Under the pieces are notes generated by a model. That model had not been told where the DNA came from and did no database searches. It was given only the letters and a program-made list of their open reading frames with translations. A stretch of DNA of 64,000 nucleotides from Candidatus Tepidiaquacellales bacterium OLB4/UTCHB1 (GTDB taxonomy: Bacteria; Bacteroidota; Ignavibacteria; Tepidaquicellales; Tepidaquicellaceae): contig MWSW01000011.1 of assembly GCA_002050165.1 (NCBI GenBank), forward strand, positions 1 through 64,000. The letters are read 5' to 3'. Positions within the stretch are counted from its first letter, which is position 1. Each line of letters opens with the position of its first letter. This document shows, piece after piece, positions 25,573 to 34,315 of the stretch. The position numbers and the translations under genes are program-made.

Positions 25573-27786
25573 TTAAATTCCGAATAATTCCCAGTTAGAA
25601 AATTCATCAGGATTAAGTTCAGATCCTTTTCCTTTGTAACACATCCAGCGACCGGAAAAATCTTTTGAATTTGTGTTTGCCACAATTCCGCCGGAAATGT
25701 TTTTGTGTTTCTTTATGTATTCTTGTAAACCATCGCTTTTTTCTCGTGCGTCTTTAATCGTGTTTCCGCTTTTCGTATCAAACAAACCAATTTTTCCGTT
25801 TTTAAACTTCACGATGAAGTCAACATAAAAAGGTTTTTGCTCGTCATTTTCAACATAAGGCACGGCAAAAAATGTCGCATCTCGATCGCCGTTTTTAAAC
25901 CACCATTCAATTTGATCTGATTTTTCGAGAAATTTGATGAACGCTTCTTCGGTTTTCCATTTGTTGTCGTAATAAAACGGCTTCATTGCTGATAATTCGG
26001 TTTTAAACTCAGTGAAGTTTCCACCAAAGTTCAACATTTCAGGCAATTCCCAATCTTCTGATTTTTGTAGTTCTGCTTCTCGTTTCTGAGTTTCGGCAAT
26101 GTATTTTTCTTTAGTGCTATCAATGACATTGATAAAATGCTGGCTATTTTTCGGACTTAACACAATATTGATTATTTCAGCAAAGCGATCTGTATATTCC
26201 ATGCCCAGGCGCATTCTAAAAAAGTAGTAAATTGCTTCTTTTAGTCTGCCGATTGAGCGGTCTTCGGGATAAAACGGAGAAAGATTATTTTTAACAAAAA
26301 AATCATAAAGCTTTTGTAAATCAGCTTCATTTTCGGTGTTGATTTTGGCTTCGCCTTTGATTTCTGCATTTACTAGTTTATCAACTCCTTCTGCTTCATA
26401 ATCTGAAATTAAAGACAGTTCCAGTTTTTGCCCTTTGGTTTCAATTTTCTTTTCAAGATCATATTTTTTAGCCTCATCCAAAAAGATATTGATAAACTTC
26501 GGGCTTAAACGAGTTTTTTCTCTTTGACGTAAACGATAAACTGATTCGAGTTTGATTGGTTTGTAGTTTTCAATTCTTTGGCTGGTGTAAATCGTTACAT
26601 AGTTTCTTGCCACGTCTTCCTTAATTTCAATATCGGCAAGGTTTGTAAACACAAAGCCATGATTCAAGATTTCCTGTTTGTAATGCCCTATATCTGGCTC
26701 GGGCATACGCATAATTCGTCCGACTGTTTGGACCGAAAACGTTAGACTTTTCCAATCTCTAAAAAGCACCAAGACTTGAGCGCGAGGGCAATCCCAGCCA
26801 AGAGCGATTGCTTGTTTGAAAATCAAAACTTCGGTTTCGTGATTGTTCTTTGCGATATTTTCAAGATTTTCTTTTCCTTCTGACAAATAAATCGCCAATC
26901 TTCCGTTTTCCGTCGTCATTCCGTATTTATCTTTCAAAATACGCACAACATCATTTTTAACTTGATCTTCCACTTGCGTTTTGCGATCAGGTAATTGAAT
27001 AAGCAAAAGCGGGTTTATATCAATTCCTGCTTCTTTGTACGCTTTTGCGATTTCTGCTCGCTTTTTTATACCTTCTTCAAGCACCATTGCATCTGTTCCG
27101 TCCGCAAGTGTGGTTTTCAAGCTATCACCCGATAAAACATTTTTGAAATTTGGATTAAGAATGACTGATTTTTTGATCATGCCTTCCAATTTCACATCTT
27201 CCAATGGCACGGAAACAATCTCATCGGGGTTTGCGATAACTGGAGTGGCGGAAACTTCAATCGTCAGCCTTGGGGCAATGTCAGAAATTAAATCTTGAGA
27301 AATTTCACTGGTGGCGTGGTGATGACTCTCGTCAATAATCAAAACGATTTCTCGTCCTTCTTCTTTGGTGTTTTCAACAATTTTGCCGAGATAAAATTCT
27401 TTTTCATTTTCTTTGACGATCGTGTTTTTGTCTTTTTTGTTTATACTTTCCCAGTTCAAAAACAAAATTTCATTTTCGCCAATCTGTTTGTCGGTCAAAT
27501 CTTCAAAGTCGGAACATTCCAAAGCCCTTGTATCCTCATAATACTTTTCTAGTTTTTCCTTGCTTTGAGTGTGCAATTTTCTTGGAGCAGTCCAAATAAA
27601 CGAAAGCGGAGTTTTGATTTCCTTATCATCAATGAGTTGCTTCAAAAATTCCGCCATCATTATGGTTTTACCCGATCCTGTCGGAGCTTTAAAAATAACT
27701 TTCTTCTCTCCGCTTTGTTCAAGCAGTTCCTTGCTTCTTGAGAGAAGTTTTTTTATAGCCGTATTTTGATAGTCTTTTAGCTGCAT
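25573..27786 (-). CDS. Type III restriction enzyme, Res subunit
   Basis: The 737-residue Res subunit combines an SF2 helicase/translocase with a nuclease. Walker A APTGSGKT is at residues 34-41 and the DEAH-like box DESH at 152-155, followed by SATP. Helicase motif VI is represented by QTVGRIMRMPEP. A PD-(D/E)xK nuclease at the C-terminus has Asp656, Asp670 and Lys672 (YVDF and FDTKSG). It cuts DNA when two unmethylated sites are engaged and requires the Mod subunit. It follows mod by 11 bp. The gene looks complete and all key residues are present. Confidence 0.93.
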   Translation of the reverse strand: MQLKDYQNTAIKKLLSRSKELLEQSGEKKVIFKAPTGSGKTIMMAEFLKQLIDDKEIKTPLSFIWTAPRKLHTQSKEKLEKYYEDTRALECSDFEDLTDKQIGENEILFLNWESINKKDKNTIVKENEKEFYLGKIVENTKEEGREIVLIIDESHHHATSEISQDLISDIAPRLTIEVSATPVIANPDEIVSVPLEDVKLEGMIKKSVILNPNFKNVLSGDSLKTTLADGTDAMVLEEGIKKRAEIAKAYKEAGIDINPLLLIQLPDRKTQVEDQVKNDVVRILKDKYGMTTENGRLAIYLSEGKENLENIAKNNHETEVLIFKQAIALGWDCPRAQVLVLFRDWKSLTFSVQTVGRIMRMPEPDIGHYKQEILNHGFVFTNLADIEIKEDVARNYVTIYTSQRIENYKPIKLESVYRLRQREKTRLSPKFINIFLDEAKKYDLEKKIETKGQKLELSLISDYEAEGVDKLVNAEIKGEAKINTENEADLQKLYDFFVKNNLSPFYPEDRSIGRLKEAIYYFFRMRLGMEYTDRFAEIINIVLSPKNSQHFINVIDSTKEKYIAETQKREAELQKSEDWELPEMLNFGGNFTEFKTELSAMKPFYYDNKWKTEEAFIKFLEKSDQIEWWFKNGDRDATFFAVPYVENDEQKPFYVDFIVKFKNGKIGLFDTKSGNTIKDAREKSDGLQEYIKKHKNISGGIVANTNSKDFSGRWMCYKGKGSELNPDEFSNWELFGI

Positions 27787-27797
27787 AGTTTTTCCAA

Positions 27798-29477
27798 TTA
27801 TTTAAATACTCTGCGATAAACTCGGAGTATTGCCTCCGGTATAGGTGATAATTTTACTTTTTTCTTCATATCTTCGAATTCTTCGTCAAAAGTATCATCG
27901 CCAAGCGAGAAAATATAAAGACTGAATTTGCCGTCAATTTTGGCAATTTCTTTTTTAAAATCATCTATTGCTTGATGATCAAAAACAATTCCAGTATATC
28001 GCTTCTTGTTTCTGTAAATTTTATATTGCTTTGTTGATTTTACTTCTTCAAAAGTATCTTCTTTTATGCAAAGCATTTCTGTCGCTTTTTCGGTTAGAGC
28101 AATTTTGTTTTTGTCTGTTGGCTCCGCTGGAACAAAAGAAGTTTTAAAGTATTTTAGATTTCCGCCTAAGCCTTCAATTTTAGCCTTTTGAATATCCGCA
28201 TACCCTGCAATAACTTTCTTAATTCTAGGATAACAAATTTCTTCTGCAATATTTCCTTCGTTGTTTGTGCACAGAATAAACTTTCTCCTGCCTTCGTCTT
28301 TTGAATTTAAATTCAAAACAGCGTGTCCCGTTGTTCCGCTACCAGCAAAAAAGTCTAAGATTATACTATCTTTAGGATGTACTGAGGCTTTTATTGCTTC
28401 TTCAACAGCATACAATGATTTTGGGAATGGAAAATCTTTATTTAAGATATTTTTAACAAGCTCGGTGCCATATTTCTTTGCGTTGTACTTTGGTGAGATC
28501 CAAACAGTTTTATAATTGATTTTATTTTTTGTTCGAATTATTTGGGGCTCTTTTGTCCTAGAATTTATTTTTACACTTAGCTCATCAATAATCTCTTCAA
28601 CCGAGTTTCTGGAAAATAACCATTTTCTTTCAACCCCGTCATTGTCTATTGGGTATATTTCTAAAATTTTACCATTTTGGACAACTCGTGATTTGGGGTG
28701 AAAATTTATAGCGCAAACATCACCAAATCCAACAACTTTATTGTTTTTTACCAGTATAGGATAAAAAGAGTTATTACCAGATTCTCTTAAATAGCTTTTT
28801 GTGTTACCTTTTGCTCCGTTTATAAACGGTCTTACATCTGCGCTATCTTCATCTCTTTCTTCTAGTGCAATACTTTTTTCTGATCCATTATATACAAAAA
28901 ACAAAAATTCATTGTTATTTGAAAAATTTTTCCCTTGTATACCGCTAGGATTGTGAATAACCGTAACGGGTGTGATGTATTTAGACGGAAATAGTTCTTC
29001 TAGAAGTACGCCCAGATGCGATATTTCGTTTTCATCAATTGCACAAATCAAAACGCCATTTTTTTTTAATACATTTTTTGCAATTTTCAATCGATTATTC
29101 ATCATTGAAAGCCATTTGCTATGTCTCCAACGATCATTTATATCAACATAGTCATTATTATACTTCCAATCTTTAGCTCCTGTGTTGTACGGCGGATCAA
29201 TATAGATCACATCAATTTTGCCTTTATGTGTGTAATTCAAAACTGAAAGAGCGTGGTAATTATCGCCTTCAATCAAGATATTGGTCGGCTTGTCGGGATC
29301 GGTGATTATCTCTTTGCTTTTTACTTCTTCCAAAACCGGCAATTCCGTTTTACATTGCTCAACAACATTTTCCGGCTTATCTTCCCAAACAAGCCCATAT
29401 TTTTTGCGTTTACGAAGTTGCTCAATCTCTTTGATTAAGTCTTTTCTGTCCCAATTTGTATAATCTTTTTTTGCCAT
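27798..29477 (-). CDS. Type III DNA methyltransferase, Mod subunit
   Basis: This 559-residue N6-adenine methyltransferase gives site recognition and protection for the type III system. Catalytic motif DPPYNTG is at residues 94-100. The S-adenosylmethionine motif DFFAGSGTTGHAVL comes much later, near residue 370. That motif order is the beta class typical of Mod proteins. The region between the motifs should hold the target-recognition domain. An N-terminal basic coiled stretch (residues 10-30) is also seen. The gene is complete and lies 2 bp after the XRE regulator gene. Confidence 0.94.
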   Translation of the reverse strand: MAKKDYTNWDRKDLIKEIEQLRKRKKYGLVWEDKPENVVEQCKTELPVLEEVKSKEIITDPDKPTNILIEGDNYHALSVLNYTHKGKIDVIYIDPPYNTGAKDWKYNNDYVDINDRWRHSKWLSMMNNRLKIAKNVLKKNGVLICAIDENEISHLGVLLEELFPSKYITPVTVIHNPSGIQGKNFSNNNEFLFFVYNGSEKSIALEERDEDSADVRPFINGAKGNTKSYLRESGNNSFYPILVKNNKVVGFGDVCAINFHPKSRVVQNGKILEIYPIDNDGVERKWLFSRNSVEEIIDELSVKINSRTKEPQIIRTKNKINYKTVWISPKYNAKKYGTELVKNILNKDFPFPKSLYAVEEAIKASVHPKDSIILDFFAGSGTTGHAVLNLNSKDEGRRKFILCTNNEGNIAEEICYPRIKKVIAGYADIQKAKIEGLGGNLKYFKTSFVPAEPTDKNKIALTEKATEMLCIKEDTFEEVKSTKQYKIYRNKKRYTGIVFDHQAIDDFKKEIAKIDGKFSLYIFSLGDDTFDEEFEDMKKKVKLSPIPEAILRVYRRVFK

Positions 29478-29479
29478 AA

Positions 29480-29704
29480 TTAAATCTTTATTAAATCATC
29501 AATGGTAATCCCTAAACCATCCGCAATTTTCGTTATTGTCTGCAAGGAGGGATTTTGAATAACATCACTTTCTATCTTGGCTAAAGTCGTATAGGGAATA
29601 TCCGCCTTTTTAGCTAAAGCGTCTTGCGTAATGTCTTTCTTTTTACGCCATGCTTTGATTTTCTGGCCTATTGTTTTGACTTGATTCATTTTCTTTTCTT
29701 CCAT
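29480..29704 (-). CDS. XRE-type helix-turn-helix regulator
   Basis: The 74-residue protein is almost entirely an HTH_XRE domain: TIGQKIKAWRKKKDITQDALA, then the recognition helix region PYTTLAKIESDVIQNPS and a closing LGITIDDLIKI. It is the first gene of the operon and probably acts as the controller protein that delays restriction until methylation is established. An ATG five residues downstream (MNQVKTIG) is an alternative start. Confidence 0.88.
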   Translation of the reverse strand: MEEKKMNQVKTIGQKIKAWRKKKDITQDALAKKADIPYTTLAKIESDVIQNPSLQTITKIADGLGITIDDLIKI

Positions 29705-29788
29705 AAAATGATAGTATTAATATGATGGCGTATGTATATCATCAGTATTATACTAACAAATATAATAAAAACAATCAAATTAAAAATT

Positions 29789-29886
29789 CGGGAAGCCCGC
29801 TTTTGGCTAGCCCCTTCGGGGCAAAGATAAAAAATTCCAATTTACGCTTAAAATTGGCTGGCGAGCCCTCGCAGAGGGCGAGCCAA
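29789..29886. repeat. Cluster of four hairpins between the R-M operon and tRNA-Ser
   Basis: Four stem-loops follow one another: CGGG-AAG-CCCG (29789-29799), GCCCC-TTC-GGGGC (29810-29822), CCAATTT/AAATTGG (29837-29857) and a larger structure with outer TTGGCT/AGCCAA and inner GCCCTC-GCA-GAGGGC (29854-29886). They lie just 3' of tRNA-Ser(CGA) on its transcribed strand and upstream of the XRE gene. They could process or terminate the tRNA transcript, or mark an island boundary. Confidence 0.6.
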
Positions 29887-29903
29887 CAAAGACATTTCCT
29901 AAC

Positions 29904-29993
29904 TGGCGGAGAGACAGGGATTCGAACCCTGGATACCCTTGCGGATATGCCGGTTTTCGAGACCGGTGCTTTCAACCACTCAGCCATCTCTCC
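29904..29993 (-). tRNA. tRNA-Ser (anticodon CGA)
   Basis: A full cloverleaf is visible on the minus strand. The acceptor stem is GGAGAGA/TCTCTCC, the D arm GCTGAGTGG, the anticodon stem CCGGT/ACCGG with loop CTCGAAA, and there is a long variable arm. The T arm contains GGTTCGAATCC, and the 3' CCA is encoded. The large variable arm and G discriminator fit serine. It reads UCG codons. Its 3' end faces the restriction-modification island. Confidence 0.97.
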
Positions 29994-30120
29994 GTGTATT
30001 CCGTCGGTGTTGTCTTTGAGCAATTTGAATTTACAGTTCCGCCTAAAATGTCAATTTAAAATTTAATTTTTAATTCAATTCGCAGGAATTAGTTTTAAGC
30101 GGTAATCGTTAATTTACCTT

Positions 30121-30636
30121 ATGAAAGTATTATCAGTTTTGACAATTTTAATTTTAGCGATTGTGTTGCTTAAGCCTCAGTCGGTGTACAATATAGTCAC
30201 ACATTTAAGACCATTAAACAAATCACAAAACTATTTTACGCACATGAAACCGGATCAGATTAACGACAGCCTGAAGTACAATAAGCTAAGCCCTGAAGAG
30301 GAGCGGGTAATAATACACAAGGGTACGGAGATGCCTTTTACGGGTGAGCTTCTCAATAACAAAGAACGCGGGGTTTACATTTGCAGGCGATGCAATTCAC
30401 CGCTTTACAGGTCGGAAGATAAATTCGATTCGCATTGCGGGTGGCCGAGTTTCGATGATGAAATTAATGGCGCAGTAAAACAAGTTCCGGACGTTGACGG
30501 AATCAGGACGGAAATCATCTGCAACAATTGCGGCGGTCACCTCGGGCATGTATTTTCCGGCGAAGGTTACACCGATAAAAATGTACGTCATTGTGTGAAT
30601 TCAATCTCAATGAAATTTGTAAAAGATGGCGAATAG
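30121..30636 (+). CDS. msrB: Peptide-methionine (R)-S-oxide reductase MsrB, membrane anchored
   Basis: MsrB reduces the R form of methionine sulfoxide in proteins. The 171-residue protein has an N-terminal hydrophobic anchor (residues 3-20), suggesting export and action in the periplasm. The MsrB domain has zinc pairs CRRC and CNNC. HCGWPSF contains the likely resolving cysteine, and RHCVNS near residue 160 the catalytic cysteine. The stop overlaps the start of the next gene by 11 bp. Confidence 0.95.
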   Translation: MKVLSVLTILILAIVLLKPQSVYNIVTHLRPLNKSQNYFTHMKPDQINDSLKYNKLSPEEERVIIHKGTEMPFTGELLNNKERGVYICRRCNSPLYRSEDKFDSHCGWPSFDDEINGAVKQVPDVDGIRTEIICNNCGGHLGHVFSGEGYTDKNVRHCVNSISMKFVKDGE

Positions 30637-31381
30637 TACCGCCACAACAATCAAGCCGGTATTGTTTGTAAAGAACATCTCCCGCGAGGGTCCGGGAATC
30701 TTTGAGAAAGTTTGCATAGGCAAAAATCAACCCTATGAAATTATTGACCTCACTTTATTAACTTCGATACCGCGAATAAATAATTACGGCGCAGTTGTAA
30801 TGCTCGGCGGACCTGCAAGCGCTAACGATAACTCACACGTCATTCGCCTTGCGTTTCAAATCGTTGACGAAGCCATCGGGTTAAATTTACCCTTTCTCGG
30901 AGTATGCCTCGGATTACAGATACTGGTGAAAGCTACCGGCGGCGAGGTTGTTAAATCGGTTAAAAAGGAGATTGGATTTTCAGACGGTGATTCCGGGTAC
31001 TATGAAGTTGAATTAACCGAAGAAGGGAAATCCGACCGGCTGTGTGATTCCGTAAGCGAAAAGTTCAGGGTATTTCACCTTCACGGCGAAACAGTTATAC
31101 TTAGCCCGGGCACGACTTTGTTAGGTGTTGGAAAAGAATGCAAAAATCAATTTGTACGTGTAGGAAGTTACCAATACGGAATTCAGGGTCACATTGAAAT
31201 TACCGGAGAAATGCTTGAATCATGGATTGTTGAAGATACGATGTTGAGAACGGCAAACCGGCCGGAGTTATTAGCCGGCTTCGAGATGATTAAAGATCAA
31301 ATGCGTTTAACGGGTCAACAGATATTTGAAAATTTTTTACACCTTGCACAGCAGAGAGTGCGGGATTCGAACCCGCGATGA
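30626..31381 (+). CDS. Class I glutamine amidotransferase (GMP synthase-like)
   Basis: This 251-residue protein has the glutaminase triad of class I amidotransferases: Cys in FLGVCLGLQ near residue 93, and His and Glu in [11 protein letters not shown] near 190. It resembles the stand-alone GMP-synthase-like glutaminases whose ammonia acceptors are mostly unknown. The frame overlaps the msrB end by 11 bp. The stop codon lies about 30 bp inside the oppositely oriented tRNA-Ser(GGA) gene, so the last ten or so residues are encoded by antisense tRNA sequence. Confidence 0.82.
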   Translation: MANSTATTIKPVLFVKNISREGPGIFEKVCIGKNQPYEIIDLTLLTSIPRINNYGAVVMLGGPASANDNSHVIRLAFQIVDEAIGLNLPFLGVCLGLQILVKATGGEVVKSVKKEIGFSDGDSGYYEVELTEEGKSDRLCDSVSEKFRVFHLHGETVILSPGTTLLGVGKECKNQFVRVGSYQYGIQGHIEITGEMLESWIVEDTMLRTANRPELLAGFEMIKDQMRLTGQQIFENFLHLAQQRVRDSNPR

Positions 31382-31438
31382 CGTTACCGCCATACACGAT
31401 TTCCAATCGTGCTCCTTCAGCCACTCGGACAACTCTCT
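31352..31438 (-). tRNA. tRNA-Ser (anticodon GGA)
   Basis: The cloverleaf on the minus strand has acceptor stem AGAGAGT/ACTCTCT, D arm TCCGAGTGG, anticodon stem CACGA/TCGTG with loop TTGGAAA, a long variable arm and T-arm GGTTCGAATCC. The discriminator is G. The 3' CCA is not encoded, unlike in the nearby tRNA-Ser(CGA). It reads UCC and UCU codons. Its 3' end overlaps the end of the amidotransferase gene. Confidence 0.97.
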
Positions 31439-31524
31439 GTATAAAACGATAGAACGGATTTGCGTTCAGTGATTACAAAACTATACAATACGTGAATGAA
31501 TGTGAATTCACAATTGAACACCTC

Positions 31525-31932
31525 TTAAGCGCCGGACATCCTGATGATAGTTTCCCATAAATCATCTGTTACGGGCATTGCTGATAGTCGCGAAATTCTG
31601 ACTAAAGGAAAGTCCGCAAATCTTTTGTCACCTTTTATACTTTGCAGCGTTACCGGTGATTTCAATTTTTTTACGGGCTTTAAGTCAAAGACTACAAACC
31701 GTGGGTTTTCAGCCGTAGGATCCGGATACGGGTCTGATGTTATTTTTGCGATGCCGGTAATTTGCCGTTCAGACCCGGTGTGGTAAATGAGCGCAAGGTC
31801 GCCTTTGCGCACGTTCCTCATGTGAACCAGCGCGGTGTTATTTCGCACTCCGTCCCATACGGTTTTTTTATCTTTAACCAGATCATCGAATGAATAAACA
31901 TCCGGTTCCGTTTTCAATAACCAGTTTGCCAT
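31525..31932 (-). CDS. EVE domain protein (PUA-like fold)
   Basis: The 135-residue protein is a single EVE domain, with the family opening ANWLLKTEPDVYSFDDL, the WDGVRN segment and GDLALIYHTG. EVE domains bind modified bases in DNA or RNA and often sit near restriction systems, but here the gene is next to a helicase gene. It starts 1 bp after the UvrD-like helicase stop and so belongs to the same transcript. Confidence 0.92.
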   Translation of the reverse strand: MANWLLKTEPDVYSFDDLVKDKKTVWDGVRNNTALVHMRNVRKGDLALIYHTGSERQITGIAKITSDPYPDPTAENPRFVVFDLKPVKKLKSPVTLQSIKGDKRFADFPLVRISRLSAMPVTDDLWETIIRMSGA

Positions 31933-31933
31933 A

Positions 31934-34162
31934 TCAAATTTCGTTTACTGTCATTTTTGCGTACTTCAAAACAATTTTCTTTAATCCGACATCTTCAAAA
32001 TAAATTTCAGCTTTCTTATCCAAACCTTTTCCGTTAGTGCCGAGCACTGTACCTTTGCCGAAAGTATTGTGAACAACAACTACACCTTTTTTAATATCGG
32101 GGAATTTATCGTTCTCCGGCGCGGAATTACTCCGCCGTGATTTATAATGTTCGTACCTGATTGATGCGCCGGTTGCAGAGTGGGATTTCTTTTTCGGTTC
32201 GATATTTGGATTCCTGACGTTCAACTTTAATCCAGCGTGGTCAATTATGCTATTCAATAAATCGTTGCTGATATCTTTAAGGAACCTGGATTTCATTTGG
32301 TAAGATTGAACTCCGAATTTGTACCTTTGATTTGCATGGCTCATGTAGAGGTTATTCATGGCGCGGGTAATTGCAACGTAAAACAATCTCCTTTCTTCTT
32401 CGAGTTCATCATCTGATAAAAATGAATTGCCGACAGGGAATAAACCCTCTTCCAGACCGGTGATAAACACAACGGGAAACTCCAATCCCTTTGCGGAATG
32501 AATTGTCATAAGTGTTACAGCGTTCTTCTGGTTATCGAGGTTATCAATATCTGCAACCAGAGACACTTCCTGTAAGAATTCTTCAAGCGTAGGGTTGTCA
32601 TTATTTTCGGAATATTCAGCAATTGCGGAAGCAAGTTCCATGATGTTTGAAATGCGATCTTCAGACTCGGGAGTATTTTCTTCCCGGAGTTTTCTAATGA
32701 CGCCGGCTTCGTCAATTACCATCCGCGCAAGTTCGGAAACTGATACTTCGTCCTTGAGGTACTGATATTTCCTGATGAAGTTAAGTACACCAACGAGCCG
32801 GTTTTTAACCGCGCCGCCGAATTCAGGGTTACCGTCAATATTTTTCAGCACATCGTAAATTGAGGTTTCCTGAATTTCCGCTTTTTGGATTAACCTGTCA
32901 ACCGAAGTTTTACCAATCCCTTCGGTTAATCCGAACAAACGCTTCAGCGCTTCATCGTCTTTCGGGTTTACTATAACTTTAAGGTTACATAGAACGTCCT
33001 TGATTTCCTTTCGCTGGTAAAACCTGATACCGCCAATGATCACATAGGGGATTTTATTATTTCGCAACGAATCCTCAAATAACCTCGATTGCGCATTTGT
33101 CCTGTAAAGAATTACGAAGTCCTTATAGTTAATTTTTTTCCTGCGCATTTCGTTGTGGATAATCGTAACGACTTTCAGCGCCTCGTCACGGTCGGTCATT
33201 AGTTCATTGATAACAATATTGTCGCCGTCGTCGTTATCAGTCCACAAAGTTTTTTCAATCTGCCTTTTGTTTCTCTTGATTACATCATCGGCGAGTTTGA
33301 GAATTTTTTTCGTTGAGCGGTAATTTTTTTCGAGACGGAAAATTTTCGCATCGGTGAAATCAGAACTGAAGTCGAATATATTCTGAATTTCCGCACCGCG
33401 CCATTTGTAAATTGATTGTGCATCATCACCGACAATGGTGAGGTTCCTGTACTTTGATGCAAGCAGTTTAACAATTAAGTATTGCGCTTTGTTCGTATCC
33501 TGATATTCATCAACTAAAATAAACTTAAACCGATCCTGATATCTTTCCAGCACATCCGGAAATTGCCTGAATAAATAAATGGGGTTCAGCAGCAAGTCGT
33601 CGAAGTCCATTGCGTTACTTTTTCTAAGTACCTGCTGGTAATCTTTGTAAATTGTTGCGACTTTCAGTTCAAGTGGATTTTTAGCGATTGAGGAGAATTC
33701 GTGCGGCAGCACCATTTTATTTTTCAGGTTGCTGATGTACCCGTAAATAGTTTTCGGTGTTGGGTTTTCGGTTGGGATACTGCATGAAATCATTGATTGT
33801 TTAACTGCGTTAACAGCATCATCGGAATCGTATATAGAAAAATTCCGGGTGTAGCCGAGTTTATCGCCGTCAAATCTCAGGATCTTCGCAAAGATTGAAT
33901 GAAAAGTTCCCATCCACAATTTTTGAGAGTAATGTCCGACGAGATTATCAACCCTCTCTTTCATTTCCCTTGCGGCTTTATTTGTAAATGTAAGCGCTAA
34001 AATTTCAAAAGGGTTTACGCCTGATTCTATAAGGTGTGCAATTTTATAAGTGAGTACCCGCGTTTTTCCGCTCCCCGCACCAGCTATTATCATTGAAGGA
34101 CCTTCGATTTCCTCAACAGCTTTCCTTTGCTCTTCGTTTAGTACACTTAGGTCAATGCGCAT
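31934..34162 (-). CDS. UvrD/PcrA-type SF1 DNA helicase
   Basis: This 742-residue 3'-5' helicase is involved in repair and removal of proteins from DNA. Walker A AGAGSGKTR is at residues 28-36. The DEYQDTN motif lies near 227-233, GDDAQSIYKWRGA follows, and VTLMTIHSAKGLEFPVV is near residue 545. The C-terminal GVVVVHNTFGKGTVLG segment forms the PcrA/UvrD Tudor-like domain that contacts RNA polymerase. It is followed directly by the EVE gene. Confidence 0.95.
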   Translation of the reverse strand: MRIDLSVLNEEQRKAVEEIEGPSMIIAGAGSGKTRVLTYKIAHLIESGVNPFEILALTFTNKAAREMKERVDNLVGHYSQKLWMGTFHSIFAKILRFDGDKLGYTRNFSIYDSDDAVNAVKQSMISCSIPTENPTPKTIYGYISNLKNKMVLPHEFSSIAKNPLELKVATIYKDYQQVLRKSNAMDFDDLLLNPIYLFRQFPDVLERYQDRFKFILVDEYQDTNKAQYLIVKLLASKYRNLTIVGDDAQSIYKWRGAEIQNIFDFSSDFTDAKIFRLEKNYRSTKKILKLADDVIKRNKRQIEKTLWTDNDDGDNIVINELMTDRDEALKVVTIIHNEMRRKKINYKDFVILYRTNAQSRLFEDSLRNNKIPYVIIGGIRFYQRKEIKDVLCNLKVIVNPKDDEALKRLFGLTEGIGKTSVDRLIQKAEIQETSIYDVLKNIDGNPEFGGAVKNRLVGVLNFIRKYQYLKDEVSVSELARMVIDEAGVIRKLREENTPESEDRISNIMELASAIAEYSENNDNPTLEEFLQEVSLVADIDNLDNQKNAVTLMTIHSAKGLEFPVVFITGLEEGLFPVGNSFLSDDELEEERRLFYVAITRAMNNLYMSHANQRYKFGVQSYQMKSRFLKDISNDLLNSIIDHAGLKLNVRNPNIEPKKKSHSATGASIRYEHYKSRRSNSAPENDKFPDIKKGVVVVHNTFGKGTVLGTNGKGLDKKAEIYFEDVGLKKIVLKYAKMTVNEI

Positions 34163-34315
34163 TAAAAAATACGGTATTAGTTTGAATGGTAACTAAGATA
34201 ATTATTTTGTTTGTGACTTTAAACCAAAAATTTTTTTAAAGCGTTGTGAAAGATATTGATTGAATTTATTTCATAGATACAGCATTGGTTATTGGCTAAT
34301 TTTACGGATACAAAT

